Shown here piece after piece: positions 58,993 through 64,000 of a DNA stretch of 64,000 bases. The stretch lies in contig JAPEVF010000110.1 of the NCBI GenBank assembly GCA_029747585.1, positions 43,563-107,562 of the forward strand, in the 5' to 3' direction. Every line of letters starts with the position of its first letter. The stretch's first letter is position 1. Below the pieces are notes generated by a model. The model was given only the letters and a program-made list of their open reading frames with translations. It had not been told where the DNA came from and ran no database searches. Source of the stretch: Pleurotus djamor (lineage: Eukaryota; Basidiomycota; Agaricomycetes; Agaricales; Pleurotaceae). The translations under genes and the position numbers were made by a program.

Positions 58993-59374
58993 GTGTAAAC
59001 TCTAGCTTCGGGAGCTCACTAATATAGTGATCTCGGACTCAACCGTTTATTCAGTCAAGACATCTCTTGTTCCTTTAGATAGAGCAGATACTTCAGCCGA
59101 TGGATTTTTGTGAAGTTCGGAGTACTTAGTCCTTAACTTGGAAGGTCACTTTCCCTTTTAGGTGACAAAGAACGAAGTTTACTGACTGTGGGAAGCTAAT
59201 GTTGACCGTGAGACCCATCGGGCCCTGTGGCGGTGTGGCTTCCAATCAACCACCACAGCGACTCTTCACAGGTGCGCCATAATGGGCTTCGGCAATGGTT
59301 TTCATAATCTTACTGTCCATTCGCTCTCAGATAAAACTTGTCAAGTGACCTGAACCCAGACTAACCGCTATAAA

Positions 59375-62094
59375 ATGGACTGTGCAACCATACGCTCCGG
59401 TTCTTCCTCTTCCTCTTCATCGTTTTCGTACAACAATATTTCAAGATTCCCATCCTACGAATCATCTTCAGACATTTGTAAGCCTGCTCGTCTTCTTAAA
59501 GCTGAAATTATGACTCTCCGTCTTCCCAGCAGCAACGTCTACGCCACACGTTCAAAACCAAGACCAAATCCGCCTCCCAGTCGACCCAGCTATCATATGG
59601 AACTATGAAGATGCTATCGTCACAAACAATCCGCTCAAAGACTTTGTCAAAACCTGCTTTAAGTTCACCGATGACGAAATCGACGCGATCCTCAAATATC
59701 CCGGTTGGAAGTGTCCTGCGGGTGCTGGCGAGTACAAAGAGCTTGTTACTCGTCAGAGTCCTGAGGTCGAGCGTTATTTTCCCTTCGAAGTCATGATGAA
59801 CAACATGATCAACCAAATCTCCGAGTACTACGACAATACTCATGGCATCAAGGACGTCAAGAAAGGTCTTATTGTCGAGATGTACGACTACCACCGCATT
59901 AGCAACAATCACGCGATTCGGGGACCTGACGGCTTAGGCTACTGGCGTGCTATGCGACCTGGCGAGGCGATGTCTTGGGCACTCATCAAGGTATTCTTCG
60001 AGATCAATGTAGCTCTCAAGGCTGATGGGACATTCGACCCCTCACTACCTGATCTCCTCACTTCGAACTTGATAGAGAAGTTCAAGTTCAAACGACAGCA
60101 GGCGAACGAAAATCAAAGAGCGAAGATTACACGCAGCACGCTCGTACGAACGGCCGCTGCATTCGCCGTTCCGCCTAAGGCAGTTGGCCAATCCGAGCTT
60201 ACCATCAAGGAGAAGAAAAAACGTTCTCTTGAACCGGATTTGCTCGACCACATCCATACCCGAGCAAGTAAGCGGCCTCGTTTCAATAAACCGTTGACCA
60301 CTCGCAACATTCAGATGCCTCTCTACGCCTTGGAATCTCTGGCGGCTGGTGCTCGACGCTGGACCTTTGGTGTCTTCGTCGACGCCTTCGAAATGACATT
60401 GTGGTACTTCGATCGCCTTGGAGCGATCCATACTCAACCCTTCAACTTCCTTGCTGATGAAAACCGTGGATCACTCGCTCTCCTCGTAGCTGGGCTGACC
60501 CGCTGCAGCGCTGCCCAAGCTGGGTTTGAGCCCCTCATCAATGAGCCTGGATCCATCACTGCTCCTCCCAGCACACACGTCCCCTTCGTCCCTGCACCAT
60601 CTTATGACGACGCTGAGATTGTTGTCCCCAAGAGCATCAATAAGATATCGGTCAATGATCTCCGTTATCGCATTGTGGGCGATGAGCCGCTATACGGCTA
60701 TCGTGGAACCATTGGACGCGGAACAATCGTATACGCCGTCAAAGCTTTGAAAGGCCGTAAGCAGGACCGCGAGCTGGTCGTCAAGTTTAGCCTACCTTCC
60801 CTAGACCGACCCATCCTCGAATCGTCTATGGTCCGGAAGCTACGAACTTGCGAGGGTCTCCGAGGCATGCGCAAGTATCTCCCGAAGATCATACAAGCCC
60901 GTGTCTTCTCTATGCGACACATGCTCTACCCGCGATTCTCGATGGACCTTGGGCGTATGGCACGCGAAGAAGCTCGCCGGATGACAATCCTTGTCTTGCC
61001 GAAATACCACCACTTGTGGGAGCTCAAGTCCTTGGAAGAGTTTAAGACGGTGTTCAGACACCTGGTTGAATGTATGTTCTATTGCCTTTCGATCTCCCTG
61101 ACATATTCTGATCATGATATTAGGTCATTATTACTGTCACTCTGTCGGTGAAATTCTACATCGAGACCTCAGTGAGAACAACCTCATGTGGAAGTACGAA
61201 GACGACGGCGACGACATTGAAGCTGATGAGGTTTACGAGGAGTACCCCGCCGAATGCGAGCGGGGTGAGTGGGACATCAAGACCGAACACCAGGAACCTG
61301 CAAGCAGTGGCGAAACCACAACACCAGAACTTGACGACTCCGACGAAATCAAGGACCTCAATAACCAATCCACCCTCAACTTTGATATCAAGTCCGAGCT
61401 TGACTCTTATAACGTCGGTGCAGACCATTCGGAGCTGCCTGAAGGAACGCCGTCTCAACCGCCCCCCAGACCTGCTGTCAGAGGCAAAAAGAAGAAGTCC
61501 CAGGGCGAGTCCAAAGGGAAGCCAATCGGTATCCTCGGTGATTGGGATCTTTCAACCGTTTTGAAAAATGGTGTCGTACCCCGCTCCGCCGCAAAACATA
61601 GAACCGGGACGCAACCATTCATGGCCGTCGATTTACTCGCTGATGCCCCCCCTCCACATCTTTACCGTCACGATCTAGAGTCGTTCTTATGGGTCCTCCT
61701 TTGGGCTATGGTCAACTACGATCTCAAGGGACATCGACGCATACCCAAAGACCACCCTCTTTCCGCTTGGGAATCCGACACAACAAGCAACTCCAAGAGC
61801 AAGCGCGGCATCATTGAGCATATCCAGGATCTCAAAGCCATCACAGACAAAGTCCGCCCCGCTTTCCAGCCACTCATCGAAGAATGGGTAACCCCTCTGG
61901 TTGACTTATTCGCCGATGGATTTACTGCGCAGGAAACCAATGCCCGCCTTCTTGCACGACAGGCTAGAAGCTCCAGGCTCTCCGGGTCCGATGAACAGCC
62001 CGGGTTCGACAACGATACGCTTGGCGGAAATGTCACCTTCGAGAAGTTCATGGAGGTCATCGGACGTACTCCCATGCCTTCACCTCGAAACTAG
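59375..62094 (+). CDS. FunK1-type fungal protein kinase
   Basis: Three exons (59375-59477, 59530-61071, 61124-62094) join in phase to 871 residues, normal for this class. After a Ser-rich start, the N-terminal domain has IWNYEDAIVTNNPLKDFV. The kinase lobe shows IGRGTIVYAVKAL, ELVVKFSLP (probable ATP-site lysine), LPKYHHLWELKSLEEF, the catalytic loop ILHRDLSENNLMW (HRD at about 561-563) and GDWDLST in place of DFG. Then RTGTQPFMAVDLL and YRHDLESFLWVLLWAM follow, which are diagnostic of FunK1. A basic stretch RGKKKKSQGESKGK may be a nuclear signal. FunK1 kinases are expanded in mushroom-forming fungi and linked to multicellular development; substrates are unknown. TATAAAATG overlaps the chosen ATG, so the transcript start or the first exon may differ. 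Confidence 0.93.
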
Positions 62095-62494
62095 TGACCT
62101 ACGGACCACATACCTACCCCCATACTTGATAGTTCTTCTCGTCTTATTCCTCTCCGTCTGAATGTATCAACCAATGAATATCTTAGCTTTTTTCATACCC
62201 TTTATCATTCCTAAAGGCCGAACCATTCATTGTGTGACAGCATATCAGACAAATTCTGTTGCTGTTACGTTCAAGGGGCAGATATGTGTATACGCCAGGA
62301 GGTTGAGGTTTTGTAGAGTAAACGCCCGTTATTTTCGCAACTTATCCACAAAGTACTGCGGCACCATGCACCAATCCACTATGCTAAACCACTCAACATC
62401 AATAGCGACGTATTTCTGACTAACGTGTAGATGTCTGAAGGCAACGGAGCAAAGCAACGGCCGTAGCTGTCATGTGTAGAGTATAGTAATAATT

Positions 62495-63679
62495 CTACCT
62501 TGTGTCTAACGCCATAGAATAGACCGCCCACCACGGTTCCCAAGGTTGTAACTTTGGGTATCTGATCATCGTGGGGGATGAGCAACCTCTGATATACCGA
62601 GTGGCCTTCGTCGGCAAAGCCATATTTGATTCCTTCGTGTGGTCTACAACTTGAAGGGTCGAGAACTTCTCGAATACATTATGAGGGCTGTCCTCATAGA
62701 GGATGCCACATCCACCGAGGGAAAAGTAACGGAGCTCGGTAGAAGGGATTCTAGTAATCGCGTCAGGAGGGATGGAATGCTAGAATGAAAGGCGACGTAA
62801 GCCAGGATACGTAGGAACAAGAATGTGAATGGAAACGGTACATACATATCTCCATGTCACCTTAACGCTCATGCATTCGATAGACTGTAGGAACGGCGCA
62901 ATGACTCGGAACGCTGACTCGTTGTTACATTTAACGGAGAGGGTACGGACCCTGTCGAAAATTGCTTGTGGAGCTTGAAAGGTAGGCTTGTGAGCGATAC
63001 GACCTGATAGGTGCTCGACACTTCTTCCTTTCAACAAGTCATCCCACAGCTCCGAGTCACCAACGAAAGTATGTAGACGCGGAAGAGCGTCCGAGGGTAG
63101 GTTGAACCTTGCGCACAGCCCCGTGGCTATCGCTAGTACTTCGATTGACGGTTGAGAAATAAGGAGGGCTCGAATACTCTCAAGATCGATGGGGGTCGAA
63201 CAGCTTAGGTGTGTTAATGTGGCGGTGGGGTGAAAAGTCGTAAAGATCGTATAGATAGGAAACCACGAATGGATTCAAAGTTTCTTCAGGTTTGGCATGG
63301 CGAAGATGACTTTGGACGCAGCGCGTTTACAATTGATGGGATTAACGGAGCTGCTGCGGAAGTTCAGCGTGAATTCCTTGGTGAGTTGGAGGTGGTCATT
63401 AGGTCGCGCGGCTAGTAGCTCGACCCATGTCGGAGAGTCTTCGTCGGTACTCGTGAGATTCTTTCGAGGCGATTTGCTGATGCGCTCGTACATCAGCGTT
63501 ATTGCTAGCTCATGTATGTGGCGGGAGACAAAGAGCAACGGATAGAGGCTGGTGCCATTTGAGGTGATCGCGAGATGCCACAGAATTTCCAGCCATATTT
63601 CTGAGGAAAGGTCATGACCGACGGAGACTGCTCCATAGATGTGAGTTTTCCTTCTCTTCTGAAAAGTTTGGCTACTCAA
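62495..63679 (-). pseudogene. F-box/LRR-like gene with an in-frame TGA
   Basis: The frame opens before HDLSSEIWLEILWHLA followed by SLYPLLFVSRHIHELAITLMYERI, an F-box-like start; the initiating ATG is not clear. It runs to MPNLKKL and a TGA at 63275-63277, after which the same frame continues without another stop: IHSWFPIYTIFTTFHP, LTHLSCSTPIDLESIRALLI and ALPRLHTFVGDSELWDDLL, then VRTLSVKCNNESAFRV. A GT-AG intron near 62851-62776 joins to HSIPPDAITRIPSTELRYFS and YPKLQPWEPWWAVYSM, with the final TAG at 62495-62497. The single TGA makes it a probable pseudogene or a strain-specific null. The family resembles the gene at 54903. Confidence 0.65.
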
Positions 63680-63956
63680 CTGGCTGATAGAACTTCAGCC
63701 ACTTTCAGTGGTCGAAGGCTTCTGAATGCTGAGGCGCGAAATCCGTGACAGAGGGACAAGGTATGACTTGGGTATGACTTAGTCGCTCCGTATGAGAGAA
63801 TACAGGGAGATCTCTGTTTAATTCAGATGCACACTAGTGCGTCGTGCTTTCACTGTTCAGATCTCAGAGTTGACGGCTAGAAATTAAGAGGTTCAGAGCA
63901 AGAGGACCGACCAAAAACATTGCGGAAATGAGGCGTTGAAGCGTTCATCCCTCCAT

Positions 63957-63984
63957 GATCGTGGGAAGGCCAATTCCCACGATC
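63957..63984. repeat. Perfect inverted repeat, 11-bp arms
   Basis: GATCGTGGGAA (63957-63967) and its inverse TTCCCACGATC (63974-63984) flank a six-base spacer GGCCAA. The remaining bases from 63680 to the window end hold no supported gene. Confidence 0.75.
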
Positions 63985-64000
63985 AATATTAGGATAAGAC

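Noticed and set aside
1..64000. CRISPR arrays, operons with ribosome binding sites, rRNA or tRNA genes
   Set aside because: The genome is eukaryotic with spliced genes. I saw no regularly spaced repeats, no rRNA sequence and no convincing tRNA box pair.

Overview
The window comes from a filamentous basidiomycete, most likely a mushroom-forming Agaricomycete. The supporting signs are genes broken by many short GT-AG introns (about 45 to 75 nt), a FunK1-type fungal protein kinase, rapidly evolving F-box/LRR-like genes, a basidiomycete-style Helitron, an RNA-dependent RNA polymerase and a copper-fist regulator. All coordinates below come from reading exons, splice sites and motifs by eye; no database was searched. 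Many single-base Ns and two homopolymer/N frame breaks (about 5163 and 42242) indicate draft sequence quality.

Layout. (1) 1-18.4 kb is a mobile-element block. A Helitron Rep/helicase gene runs off the left edge on the minus strand (1-6.3 kb). Three genes of unknown family follow (6744-8003 +, 8428-8920 -, 9067-12386 +). Then comes a 5.9 kb DNA transposon (12436-18351) with terminal inverted repeats and a 6 bp target duplication, carrying a 1,673-codon transposase gene that ends in a PHD-like finger and has one in-frame TGA. (2) 18.4-27 kb is gene-poor: a hairpin, microsatellites, a 1.6 kb non-autonomous inverted-repeat element, a possible 40-residue secreted peptide gene, a small basic protein gene and an RraA-fold gene.

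(3) 27-32.7 kb holds an RNA-silencing RdRP and, convergent to it, a copper-fist transcription factor. (4) 34.9-50.4 kb is a compact housekeeping block, mostly alternating in strand: RPA12, an unknown gene, a leukotriene-A4-hydrolase-type aminopeptidase, an Arf-GAP, a Get2-like protein, a mitochondrial ribosomal protein, VPS72/YL1, an unknown gene and the meiotic MutS homologue MSH4. Neighbours share promoters of roughly 105-370 bp or converge within about 45-165 bp.

(5) From the 3' half of MSH4 to about 54.8 kb the sequence becomes AT-rich. Beyond MSH4 it is gene-free, with a cluster of degenerate CCAGTGG/CCACTGG motifs and a Copia-like protease remnant. (6) 54.9-64 kb carries an F-box/LRR-like gene, a proline-rich unknown gene with a frame break, an 871-residue FunK1 kinase and a second F-box-like gene with an in-frame stop.

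Functional links are mainly nuclear: transposons, the RdRP that could silence them, chromatin (VPS72), rRNA transcription (RPA12) and meiotic recombination (MSH4). The best candidates for something undescribed are the PHD-tailed transposon and the three-gene cluster of unknown function beside the Helitron.
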